Source: Sanderia malayensis
Lineage: Eukaryota > Cnidaria > Scyphozoa > Semaeostomeae > Pelagiidae
DNA: 64,000 nt
Direction of reading: 5' to 3'
NCBI GenBank assembly: GCA_013076295.1
Contig: RQOL01000783.1
Location: 1 to 64,000 of the forward strand
The translations under genes were made by a program, and so were the position numbers. Each line of letters starts with the position of its first letter. The stretch's first letter is position 1. Shown piece by piece: positions 1 through 10,800 of this stretch. The notes under the pieces are model-generated. The model did not search any database and was not told the DNA's origin. It saw only the letters and a list, made by a program, of their open reading frames with translations.

Positions 1-262
1 TGCTTTTATTTCATCCAAAATCTCGTACTCAGGAAATAAAAATTTTACATCCCTCTCCCCAAAATTTTTATACTGGCTCTTTTTCACGAATCTACTGTAC
101 ATACACCCTTTTTTATAAGAATACCTAATTTTTTGTCAAGCCCTAATACTCTTAATTTTTTTCTATTTTAAGCCTAAGATTATTCCTAAAATATTCTTCA
201 TCGACATAACGTGTAAAATCGACTGAATATAAATGTTTTAATCTCACAGAGGATAGAACAGC
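1..262. repeat. AT-rich repeat remnant at window edge
   Basis: No gene is visible. The stretch around 100-200 (ttataagaata, then runs of aattttttt and tattttaagcc) closely resembles one arm of the inverted-repeat element at 48793-49216, so it is probably a remnant of that family. The copy is cut by the window edge or degraded; no partner arm was found. Confidence 0.45.
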
Positions 263-340
263 ATGGCGAAAGCAGATAGAAGCAGGACTCCGGCAGAAAG
301 CCGCTACCCGTCCAGGACAAAGCGGAGAAAGTTGAGCAAG
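263..340 (+). CDS. possible short first exon, basic peptide
   Basis: An ATG at 263 opens 26 codons rich in Arg, Lys and Ser (MAKADRSRTP..., ending KRRKLSK) and runs to a good donor (AAG|GTGAGC) at 341. If unspliced, the frame stops a few codons later. No downstream partner exon was identified on the plus strand, and the region lies antisense to the end of the KDZ gene. It may be chance; reported only because start, composition and donor coincide. Confidence 0.15.
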
Positions 341-395
341 GTGAGCAATAATGTTTCATGAACACTTAATGGAACAAAAAATAAGAACTTCTTAC

Positions 396-3300
396 ATCTT
401 TTTCTCTTTTCAAAAGCATCTTTGGAAGATTAACAATTCGATTCTGGTTCCACTTCAAAACAAGTTCTGTTAAATACTCTTCGCGCACTGTGTGGTGTAT
501 AAAAATGTGTCGGTAAAACAAGTTGATACAGAGATTCATATAGAATTTTGAGAAAACATAATATACATGAAAATAAATCAAGTAACCTTCCGGGCTCATT
601 CTTCGAGTCACACTACTTGCATTTGACAACATGCTATTGACAATTTCGCAGTCTTCTCCGTGACTTCTGCCTGACCCTTTCTTGTAGCGGCCCCCCTCCG
701 AAATCTATGAAACAGATATATGTTCAACATATTCTGTACTATGCAATCAAAGTGACTTAAATGGATAGAAATTTTAAAATCATTGTGCACAAGAAACAAA
801 AAGTCCCAAGCCCTATCATTACCTGACAAGTCCAGTCGTGGCCTGAACCGTGCATAAGGTTTAGTGCAAATTTGACTTTTGAAGCGTTTACTGGATCTAC
901 CTTTTCCACCCATTTTCTATATTTACAAGCAATATCTTGAAAGATAAAGCTTACATCTCTGTTAACAATATCTTCGGCGTGAATGAAGTGGTGGTAAGCA
1001 AAAAGTTCCCCCTGAAACATATTTACACCTCTCTGTGCAACTTGATGACGACAACTGGAAAACATGAGACCAGTTTCATCTAACGACCCTTTCTTTTTTA
1101 CATCATTTGCAGCTGCTTCCCAAATAGAATTACCACATTGGTTATCCATTTTAATTTTCTACGAATAACCGGGAAAATATCACATATAACAGCTTTCTAA
1201 CTAATGCTGCAAAGAAATCTCCGTGTGTTCTATTTCAAGTTTAAAGGCTCAGATATATCTTTCCTGAAAAAATTGTTTTATAAATCATCTTCTATAGGTC
1301 TGTATTTTAACTGTGAAGTATGATATGGTGCATTACCTTGCATCCTGTCTTTTTGTACAGAGAGCTTATATGCTCATCAACAACGTTGTTTGGAGATATG
1401 AATATATCATCATAGTAACTCAATCTTCTGCGTCTAAATATTTATTCAAATAAGTCTGGTTATATTTCTTGACAAATATTTTTGATTTCCAATATTGGTG
1501 TTCATTCAAAGTTTATTGATGAGCTTACGTTAAAAATAGGCTAAAATAAAACATTGCTTTGCTTCTCACCTGCCTCCTCTCTGATATCGCCGTAATTTTG
1601 CATTACCATCAATATGGGCGGTTAATTGTTTAATTGAGCATGGTGGGCACTCCATCCAATTTTTTCCTTGAAGCCGATCTAACTCATACTGGCAAAACTT
1701 CCATTCACGTGATGCTCTTTGAAATGCCTCAGTGTTTATTGTTGGATTCTTTTAAGAAAGAAAATATCTCCTGTTGACATGAATGGTTTCGCCCAATGTC
1801 AGGGCTCATCAGTACAGCTAGAGAATCCTCAAAACCTTTCAATTACATGTTACAATGTCTTGCTCAGACATTTATTTTACCTTAAATTTGTATCATGTAA
1901 CATTTGTGCAGGTGTGTGTACTCTACTCTATTACTACATGTGTAATTAAAAGGTTTTGAGGTCCTCAGCTATAGACCATTCAAGTGGGAAAGATAAAACA
2001 AAGTAATAATCGATTCAGATGCTTGGATCCAAAACAGCATACCCTTGCATTCATTTCTGATATCTGTGATAACACTTTCAAAAAACCATCCTCTGAGCAT
2101 TTAGGCTGGGTGGTTTGGAGAATACTCCAGAACTGCAGTACCTCTACATCATAAATACTGGCAATGTTAATTAGCGAGCCAGGCCAGTAGCCATTTGCAA
2201 CAATAGTATCCAAGTCCAGTGACTCGTGCATATAGTCACAGCGAAGGCATTTCACTTTTTGAACAAGAACATCAAACCTTCCTGCAGAAGTATCCAGTAA
2301 TAACATTAATTTGAGAAACCTATTTCTGGTATTTATAGAAATTATGGAAACATAACATATTATAAGTACCCTGGTTATTAGTAATTGTAATTGGAAATCC
2401 ATCATCAATAAATGAGTGGTTACTTTGTGTCAGAAAGTCTGCAGAACATGAACTACACTTCTTGAAAACAATAGCAAGATACTTTTTATCTGTAAGTAGG
2501 AAACAACAACACTGAATGACAGCATCATTGCATATGAGTAAATATAAAGTAATCAATAGATCGGAAGTCGATTTGAGACTGCCTTCAATAAAAAACTCAC
2601 CAATTTCAATAAATTTGTCATCTTTTATTGTTGTATATGGTGCAATAGGTTGTAAAAAACCATTTAACGAAGCCAGCCGGTCATGAAAAGGCTGCAACCT
2701 GTGTTCCACTTCATCACAGCTGCTACAGTAATTACATTTCCAGCCAATGCATGATTTGCATTTAATCTTTGCTGGGGATGTATTACAGGATCGACAAATG
2801 CCTAGTTCAGACTGCTGGCAAGACAAAACAGATCTTAGAATAATACTTCTCTGTAAATCCCAGCTCTGATTTGAAGAAGTTGTCCTAGCAGTCCAAGACT
2901 GGTGGTTGGGAACTGACGATGACTCTGCAAGCTCTTTACACTTCTTTAAAACATCAGCCAGAGCTATAAAAAAACTTATTAGTGTGTACTCAAGCTGAAG
3001 CAGGTCTGTATGTCCCACTGCTTGAATATGCTGACAGACATACTGTTGACAAGTGTAGGATACTAAAAATTAAGTTTCTTCTAGTTAAAGACTTTCCCAA
3101 ATGAAATACAACTACTTACACTCATCTTCTCGGTATTCTTCTTGAAATGATTCACCACTAAAATCAGGCACACTATCATCCGAATCTGGAGAAATAGAGA
3201 GGTATTAATGTTGCCTGCCAATGGCATACAAGGTGTGGTGGTTGGCTTCCATCTCATTCTGATGCAATAAATTCGAAACGGTTTCTGGTTGTATATGACT

Positions 3301-3624
3301 ATTAAATAGATAAATAAAGATGGTAAAAAACCACTAAAGCAAACTACCGTCAGAAAGAGCAGATTCTATGATCTGGAATCCAGTTTCTGTAGAAGCACGA
3401 TCAGAACCATTCTTTTTCTGGAGACGCTTTGCATAGTTCTCCCTTGCACGTTCATTTTTTTTCCTTTTAGCGGCAGATGAGACTGCAGAATAACCCCAAA
3501 CTTTGTACTTTTTCACACTTTTTTTAACTACATACTTACCAGATACATTTTTTAGTCTTGCAAATGTATCTTCAAAAGATTTATCAGGATCCTTTTTATC
3601 CCTGTTAGGCCGCTTTTCCGCCAT
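396..3624 (-). CDS. KDZ-family (Kyakuja/Dileera/Zisupton) transposase gene, 8 exons, 3' end not found
   Basis: KDZ proteins are DDE-type transposases of eukaryotic DNA elements. Exons read on the minus strand: 3624-3348, 3185-3120, 2963-2601, 2489-2370, 2281-2043, 1727-1570, 1158-823, 704-587 and 487-396. The start is taken at MAEKRPNRDKK, although the frame is open up to 3705. Exon 3 has the family's N-terminal cysteine cluster (CRSCNTSPAKIKCKSC ... CD..H). Exon 5 has the typical NGYWPGS block. Exon 6 has CPPCS followed by DGNAKLRRY, which carries a presumed catalytic Asp. Exon 7 has LDETGLMFSSCRH, MFQGE and the HGSGHDWTC block. Exon 8 has GSGRSHGEDCE. Phases agree across every junction except exon 6 to 7 (phase 2 to apparent phase 0), so either a small exon lies in 1159-1569 or there is a frame lesion. 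Reading frames are otherwise open, unusual for an old transposon copy; it could be recent or domesticated. Confidence 0.8.
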
Positions 3625-3674
3625 TACGAAGGGGTGAGGATGAGCTGGTTCTTGGTTGGTGTTGTCGATACGAA

Positions 3675-3713
3675 CAAATGATATGGAGCGCCGAAGGCGC
3701 TCCATATCATTTG
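3675..3713. repeat. perfect 18-bp-stem hairpin at KDZ 5' end
   Basis: A perfect inverted repeat: an 18-nt arm beginning caaatgatatgg, a 3-nt loop (gaa), and the exact reverse complement. Its core (gcgccgaaggcgc) also forms the outer tips of the 4557-5643 element, so it looks like two abutting transposon ends. It sits about 50 bp upstream of the likely start of the KDZ gene. Confidence 0.85.
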
Positions 3714-4342
3714 CTCGTTAAAATAGAGATAGTGTTCGTTTTAAGGCAGATGTTGAAACGAACATAGTGTTCGTTTTTATTACGAGGATAAACTGCAATC
3801 TGGCACTTCTACTTCTGTGGAGGAGTTAAATAACAGTAAGATATTTCACGTCACAACAGATATCCAAGACATCCCCTTCTGAGAACTTTTCAATCAGGAC
3901 ATCACCATGGGCGGTCTGGCCCGGGTGGCAAAGTGGCGATCGCCACCCGGGCCTTCTGATTTTTAACGTAAACTAAAACTACGGGCCCTTTTCGAAGACT
4001 TGGACCACCCTAAACCGGGCCCCTTTGGTTTGCCAGCCACCCTGCAATTGTGATGCCAGACCGCCATCACACACGAAGTGCGTGATCTCCTGATGAATCT
4101 CGGAGTGAATTAAACTTGCATATCATAGTACACGCGGAGGAGCCTTATGACATTGGCATGCGACGTTGACCTTGAGCACATTGTAACGAAATGGGCAATG
4201 CTGCCACTATCTGGTTGAATCATAAGACTTTGAAAAATAGCACTCGAATACTCAGTTCACTTACCTACTATTATATTATTATTATCCACTTCCATTTTAA
4301 TTGTTCAGTTATGTCGCAGGGCCTAATTTAGTGTGGCTTTTC
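3714..4342. other. intergenic, no gene seen
   Basis: Contains a short repeat of the word cgaacatagtgttcgttttt near 3729-3779 and a GC-rich patch at 3910-4070 with a small inverted repeat (gcccgggtgg near 3918, ccacccgggc near 3943). No open frame or exon was recognised. Confidence 0.5.
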
Positions 4343-4556
4343 CATAGAGATAGGAGATAAGATAATCTAGAGTGCTAACGAGGCTCACCCTCCAAACGCC
4401 ATCTCACCCTCCAATGGCGGCCATTTTTTTGCCATTTGATACATCGAAACCCTGTGATTGCGCACAGGGACGCAAGATTTTCAAAGTGTTTGAGCACAGG
4501 GATACAAGAATTCACCCTCCAAGAGATATCTGGGCCCATAGAGATAGGATATAAGA

Positions 4557-5643
4557 CAATGATATAAAGCGCCGAAGGCGCTAGATACCTGACTCGCGTC
4601 GAATCAGTGAAGCCAATAAAAATTTGGCGGCCATCTTAAAGGGGGGAAAAAAGTTGATTTTGGTCATCAAGTCATACAGAAACACTACAATTCAATGCTT
4701 GTTTTGCGGATAATAATGGTGAAATAAGTCGATATATACATGTTTTTACAGAGCATACAATATGATGATACTATTGAAATTGCTAGAATGGCAAAAAACG
4801 CATCATATATCAGTATTTTGTTTATTTATTGCGGAACGATGGACCCGGCCTAAATTTATTGAATTACAAAAACGTTGTAAAAATTAATACTTTTGGATGT
4901 ACTGGATAATATGTATGCTCAAATTAAAGGTAAGTGACATGGTTTTGACATCCCAGAAGCTTATTAAAATATTAGCTGACGCGACACGGGATTTTACTGA
5001 AGTATTTCAAAACTTTACCAAAATCTGAAATTCCAAATTAAGTAACACCACACGGTTTTGCTTGCTAAAGGTTCCACAACGAAGAAAATCAATTATTTTC
5101 AGCCTAAGTGACTTTAAATATGTAACAGAATATCAGACCGCTGCAATTCTTTGAATTAATTCACTTGTAAAGGGTATAATCTGATCTGCCACTGCGTTCC
5201 CTTTCGAATTGGAGAAGTGCTGTATTTGCTAATATTTCAGTAAGCTTTTGGGATATCAAAACCCTGTCACTTACCTTTAATTAGAGCTTACAAATTATAT
5301 CCAGTAAATCCAAGACTTAATTCAACAACTGTTTTTGTTATTCGATTAATTTAGGCCTGTTCTGTTCCATCGTTCCGCAAAAAATAACAAAATACCGATA
5401 TTTGAAACGTTTTTGTCATTATCTAAATTCTACTAGTATCCTCATATTATGTGCTCTGCAACAGTATGCATATGTCAAACTTTTTTACAATTATTTTCCT
5501 CCAGAGAGAGCATTTAACTTTGGAATCGTTGATTTACAAAAGCTATTTTCCCCTCTTTAAAATGGCCGCCAAATGGCATCACTCTTGTCTGCACGAATCG
5601 TGCGGAGTCAGGTATCTAGCGCCTTCGGCGCTTTATATCATTG
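4557..5643. mobile_element. long foldback element with hAT-like 8-bp TSD
   Basis: Terminal inverted repeats start caatgatataaagcgccg and are near-perfect for about 38 bp. The target duplication ATATAAGA is exact (4549-4556 and 5644-5651). The repeats go deep: inner blocks on the left (cggaacgatgga near 4832; gtaagtgacatgg near 4930) recur inverted on the right (tccatcgttccg near 5366; gtcacttac near 5267). The whole 1.09 kb therefore folds on itself with a centre near 5.1 kb. No transposase frame. Confidence 0.85.
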
Positions 5644-6037
5644 ATATAAGATAATCTAGAGTGCTAACGAGGCTCACCCTCCAGACGCCATCTCACCCTC
5701 CAATGGCGGCCATTTTTTTACCACTTGATACATCGAAACCCTGTGATTGCGCACAGGGACGCAAGATTTTCAAAGTGTTTGAGCACAGGGATACAAGAAT
5801 TCACCCTCCAAGAGATGTCTGGGCCTAACAATTCGTGCCATTGCAAATTGCATTAAAGTTTGTAAATTGTAATAATATTGTAAAAACAACCATGAACTTT
5901 CAGTATAATGAATATAACATAATATTTTAAAGATTTGAATGCTTTTTTGAGGTTTTTAATTGAAAGTATCAATGTATCATTGACTTTAAAATGTGAAGTT
6001 CTAGCTGTGGAGTTTTATCCGCCATTTTGTCGGAGGG

Positions 6038-6386
6038 CAGGGTTGTCAGATTGTCTCGGAACGAGCAGGCCAAACCAGCTTCAAAAAGAGGCCAAAGTGG
6101 TCAAAAATAGGCCAAACTAAATTGACGTCATAAAATGCCGTTTTGCGCATGCGTAGATGTATATTTAGGAAAGAACGTGAACCTCAAGAACCGAAAATAA
6201 CTGAATTATTATCAACGATAAACAAGGAAAAATCCGAAAGTTAAGAATTTCAAGATATTCCAGAAAACAGGCCAAAAAAGGCCAAATTTTAGTGTCAGGC
6301 CAAATGTTATTTTTTCAGGCAAATCAACATGAAAAGAGGCCAAAATCGAGCAATTTGGCCTTAAAAAGGCCAATATGGCAACCCTG
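6038..6386. mobile_element. hAT-type MITE, 349 bp
   Basis: Ends are CAGGGTTGTC and its near complement GGCAACCCTG, with an exact 8-bp TSD TCGGAGGG at 6030-6037 and 6387-6394. CAGGG termini and an 8-bp duplication are diagnostic of hAT elements. The interior is rich in the word aggccaaa. The uninterrupted target can be seen in the sister repeat near 6690 (attttgctggagggtggc). Confidence 0.92.
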
Positions 6387-6790
6387 TCGGAGGGTGGCTG
6401 GCTAGAAATTTTTGCTTCACCCGCTATACAGAGGGAGTATCGGCCGTTAGCACTCTAGATTATCTTATATCCTATCTCTATGTCTGGGCCTAACAATTCG
6501 TGCCATTGCAAATTACATTAAAGTTTGTAACTTGCAATGATATTGTAAAAACAACCATGAACTTTCATTATAATCAATATAACATAATATTTCAAAGATT
6601 AGAATGTTTCTTTGAGGTTTTTAATTGAAAGTATTAATGTATCATTGACTTTAAAATGTGAAGTTCTAGCTGTGGAGTTTTGTCCGCCATTTTGCTGGAG
6701 GGTGGCTGGCTAGAAATTTTTGCTTCACCCGCTATACAGAGGGAGTATCGGCCGTTAGCACTCTAGATTATCTTATATCCTATCTCTATG

Positions 6791-7786
6791 AACTTTTCCC
6801 ACATTTTATGGTCTTGGAAATTAAAAAGCGTGGATGGGGTTTTGGGGGTTCGGCAGGATCGTGGCAACAATGCCATATTCCGCAGACGTTGAACGCTTGA
6901 TCAGTACTTGCAACAATTTTTTATCTAATACCATTCCTATGACTACTTTATATTACTGTGCAGATAGGGAATTTTCAGGATCCTAAGCCATTTTCAGACC
7001 TTAGGAATGACAAAATCTCATGAGCTGCCGGGGGCTCCGCCCCCTGGGCCCCTGCCAGGGCGCTGCCCTCGAACCGCTGGGAGCTTACATCAGCGCTCCC
7101 AGACCCCCAGCTCTTGTGGGCAATGACCTACGGTCATTGCGTGGTTGCCTACAGCACGCAAGTTATCAAGTGTATGGCTGCATACAATTTTTTCCAGGAA
7201 ACCTGATAGCATTCATGCAAGTGTGGTCTTTGAATATTTCCATGAATTAGGGCCTTGTAGTTATGCTTTTATTAAATTGTGACAGTTTGGAAAGTGCTAA
7301 TTTTTATCGAAAAAATCGGTCCTTTTTGGGAAAAAATCGGTCCTTTAGTCACACACCCCCCTAAAAAAATTTTGCATTTGCGTCCCTGTTTTCGTTGTCG
7401 GGCGATCTGGGCCACCACGAGGGTGAAGCTCAAGTTGTGCATCTTTGCTCGTGTATGCATTGCCGCTTGGTTGGAAGGCATTAAACTATTACCATTACAA
7501 ATGGATTTGCAACTTATTTTGTGACAACGTCGCAGCACGTTGTTGTTTATCAGCGTCTGGCACAAGCAAAGACACGTAATATGTGTCTATGCTTGTGCCA
7601 GATTATACTTTGTGAATCAATTTGGTAGAGTTTCATAAATAATCAATGTTTAGCAATGATGACAGATGATATTGTCGATGATAACTTCACCATGATTTGT
7701 GGTGCATAGCTTTGAATACAAAATTATGAATATGATTATGAATATGAGCTACCTGCGGTCGTAAATGCCAGGTTTCTTTTATCCAG
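6791..7786. other. intergenic upstream of receptor copy A
   Basis: Holds a GC-rich island at about 7020-7150 (gggggctccgccccctgggc), a sequence type often seen near transposon ends, then a direct repeat of aaaatcggtcctttt at 7309-7345. A strong hairpin lies at 7556-7602. The missing 5' exons of receptor A (signal peptide, first half of EMI) may lie here or further left, but none could be identified. Confidence 0.5.
7556..7602. repeat. 20-bp-arm hairpin
   Basis: Arms tctggcacaagcaaagacac (7556-7575) and gtgtctatgcttgtgccaga (7583-7602) pair at 19 of 20 positions around a 7-nt loop (gtaatat). It lies 185 bp upstream of the first recognised receptor A exon. It could be a MITE remnant or a structured RNA; nothing more can be said. 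Confidence 0.75.
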
Positions 7787-7896
7787 GACCGTATTGCGCA
7801 CTCGATATGTGACGAGGTATCGAACAATCTACGAGACACAGTACATATGCGGAGCTGGTTGGAGGCAGGAACCGGGTTCTAATGAATGCCTCAAAC
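7787..7896 (+). CDS. receptor A exon: C-terminal half of EMI domain
   Basis: Read with one leading base, the exon gives [20 protein letters not shown]. This is the repeated basic-aromatic pattern plus C..GW that ends EMI domains, cysteine-rich modules found at the N-terminus of EMILIN and MEGF proteins. Copy A has CG where copy B, and the family, have CC, so one cysteine is missing. This exon is much less like its B counterpart than exons further downstream. Confidence 0.65.
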
Positions 7897-10800
7897 GTAT
7901 GTAAATCTAACAGTATTGCTCATTGCTTGTCTCACAGCCATCATGCATATTTTTTCTCAAGAATCCGTAGTCAGAAATTACTTAAAAAATTAATTTAATT
8001 AATAAAATTTTCTACAAATAAAATTAAGATGAAATTTTAAAATAATTGCCACACCTACCCAGTCTTGGCTTTTTGATGAATCGTTAATTTAATGTAGTAA
8101 TTCAATGGAAATTAATAAGTGGATTTAAAAGTAGAATATAACATCCTTTTCCAGCCATATGCAACAGCCCGACTTGCGTCCATGGTCAATGCGTTCGTCC
8201 AAACACGTGCCAGTGTAATAACGGCTACACAAGTCCTTCAACTGGTTGTAACATAGGTAAGCAAGACAAGTGCACACAAGTTTTAAACTCATTCTAGCAA
8301 GAGTGATGTTTGACATATCCGTATGAAGCTATGCACTTGTTGAAGTTTTTCCTGACATTGTAATCTTTTTCTTTGAAATAGATATAAATGAATGTTTAAA
8401 TAACAATGGTGGATGTCAACAGATTTGTCAAAATCATCCAGGCTCATTTTCATGTTCATGCAGACGCGGGTTTAGTGTCTACAATTCAAATCAGTGTCGC
8501 GGTTTGTACTCTTTGCTGTTGAATAACTTCACTAGACTGTTGAAAGTCCCCATGTTGCTTGTGATAAATGCTGGTGCTAACGCTCTCGGCGTTAACGGAG
8601 ACAAAGTTGGGCATAATGAAATCATGCAACCATAAGTTAAAAAATTTGTCATTGTCTTGTCGTAATAAAAAGTACTTAGTATAGTACCACGTACTTTTGT
8701 AGTAGCTATATCATATAATTTCATTTTTCGTAGATAATAATGAATGCAGGAATTCTAACTTTTGTACCTGTGACGACGCAACTAATAATCCCTTATGCAA
8801 TGCAACATGCCAGAATCTCATCGGTAGTTTTCGATGCTTGTGTTCTGCTGGATATCGGACTGTTGGTTCGACTCGCTGTGTTGGTAAGTTAATTTCAAAA
8901 TTTTATACAGAAGGAACTACTTTATCTTCATTGCAGCATCATGCGGAATTAACGTGTTTGAAAAGACAAATGTACAAAGTTGCATATCATTTTGTAGACA
9001 CAAACGAATGCATGCATAATCACGGTGGATGTAGTCAACTTTGCACCAATACTCCTGGCTCTCGTATATGCTCCTGTAGACTTGGTTTTGTACTACACAG
9101 CAACGGAACAACTTGCAATGGTTTGTAGATTTGGCCGAATCTTTATATAACGGGTACCTCTATATGATGGGTGCCTTTTTATAGCCATTATCATAACGGA
9201 CGAAAAAATTAAGCCGCCGCAAAGATACGTTTCACGAAAGCTTCATTCCAGACTCTACTTGTGAAGTGTTTTCTTTTGTCTCTCCCCCGTTAATCTTTGA
9301 TTATTGACTTCGATTGTCTGTTTTTTTTAACAATTTTTGCTTTGCAGATGAGGATGAATGCCAAGTCAATAATGGTGGATGTCAGCATCAGTGTATCAAC
9401 CAACATGGAAGTTATGAGTGTCGCTGTCAAAGTGGCCACTTTCTTGATCCTAATGGAAAGACTTGTTCCGGTGAGGCTGTTGATTAATTGTGACCTGAAA
9501 TAAATACGATACTTTTAAATTTTAGCTTTCACCGATATGGCAAAAACATTTTCTAATCTTTTAAAATATTTAATTTACACCATTTGAAACACGTTTTGAC
9601 ATATGGAGTAAAAATTGCTTTGAAAATCGGAAACATGGCGAAACATAATATATACTAAAGCTTTTCGTCTGACACTCATCAGAGTAGTACGTCAGAAAGA
9701 GAACGAAAATGAAAACCTAACGAAAAATTATACCCAGAAGAGGATCGAAATCAGCCAATTAGAGGCAGTACATATGGAGTACTGCCTAGACTTGATCATT
9801 TTAGCAAAGAAAATCATACCTTTTGCAATAATACGTTGGCAGCCTATGTTTATATTTTTTATTGTATGTATTGCATTGTATTTTATATTATTGTATTGTT
9901 TATATTGTATTGTTCGCTTTACCCTTACTCTTCACCTGGTACCCCCGGTTTGTTTGTTTGTTCACTTTATTTAAAATCGATTTCTACTACATACACATAT
10001 ACATTAAAAAGAAAAGACTATGCGTACATATAGCTTACATATTGTAAACTAATCTAAGTCGATTGACAGAAGAAAAAATTACGACGAAGCTAATTGTAAC
10101 AAAGCTAATTAATTACAAAAATTAGAGCACAAGCTACATTGGCAATTAGGTCCAGACCATTAGTATATATCTATACTTAAAAGAAGTGCAAGAAACTGTG
10201 GGGGTTTTTACTGATTCTTATTTTCTTTTTTAGATATTGATGAGTGTTCACTGCATATTCATGATTGTCAACACACTTGTAATAACTACAAAGGTGGATT
10301 TTACTGCACCTGTCGTAATGGATTCAAATTGAACAATGACAATAAAACATGTTCAGGTACAAAGAAATTAATGTACTCACAGCTTTTTGCATGATATATT
10401 TTATAGGATACAAATAACTTGTATTATAATAAAGACCAATAGACTAGGGGCGGCGCCAGCCATCACGAAGTGGGGAGACAAGGTGGGAGGAGAATTTTGT
10501 TTGGCACAACGCCCTTTAGAGTGCCGGAAAACGACCTTTCCAGTGTCGGGAAACGTTATTTTCTGGATAAAATGAAAGGTATTATCATCATCATTTTGCA
10601 GAGATGAAACAATCAATGAAGAGAAAAAAGCTAAACGATAACAAAACCATATTTTCATCAAATGTTAGCATACCACAAAATCGACTTTTGAAAAAAGTGG
10701 GGTAGACACGTGCCTCCCAGTCCGCATCGTGGCGCCGCCCTTTCAATAGACGTATTCTAATTAATTTTTAATTAGAGTCAGTATGCTTTGAACACTGCAT

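Larger units (their letters stand above)
4537..6482. mobile_element. second copy of the same element, inserted in the first
   Basis: Ends are catagagataggatataag at 4537 and its complement ending at 6482. It is flanked by an exact 8-bp TSD, TCTGGGCC, at 4529-4536 and 6483-6490. TSD length suggests the hAT superfamily. It is itself interrupted by two further insertions, 4557-5643 and 6038-6386. No coding capacity was seen. Confidence 0.85.
4343..6790. mobile_element. outer inverted-repeat element, oldest layer of a transposon nest
   Basis: The left end begins catagagataggagataag at 4343 and the right end is its complement, finishing at 6790. The flanks ggcttttc (left) and aacttttc (right) look like a decayed 8-bp TSD. 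The element is split by a second copy of the same family (4537-6482). Internal sequence includes a unit (cattgcaaattacattaaag...) that recurs at about 14225-14460. No transposase frame is present, so it is non-autonomous. Confidence 0.7.

Noticed and set aside
7020..7250. 76-codon open frame over the GC-rich island
   Set aside because: The GC-rich ggggctccgccccc sequence is repeat-like; no exon boundaries match.
9774..10047. Hydrophobic open frames in receptor A intron
   Set aside because: Three overlapping frames over a TATT-rich low-complexity intron segment; composition artefact.
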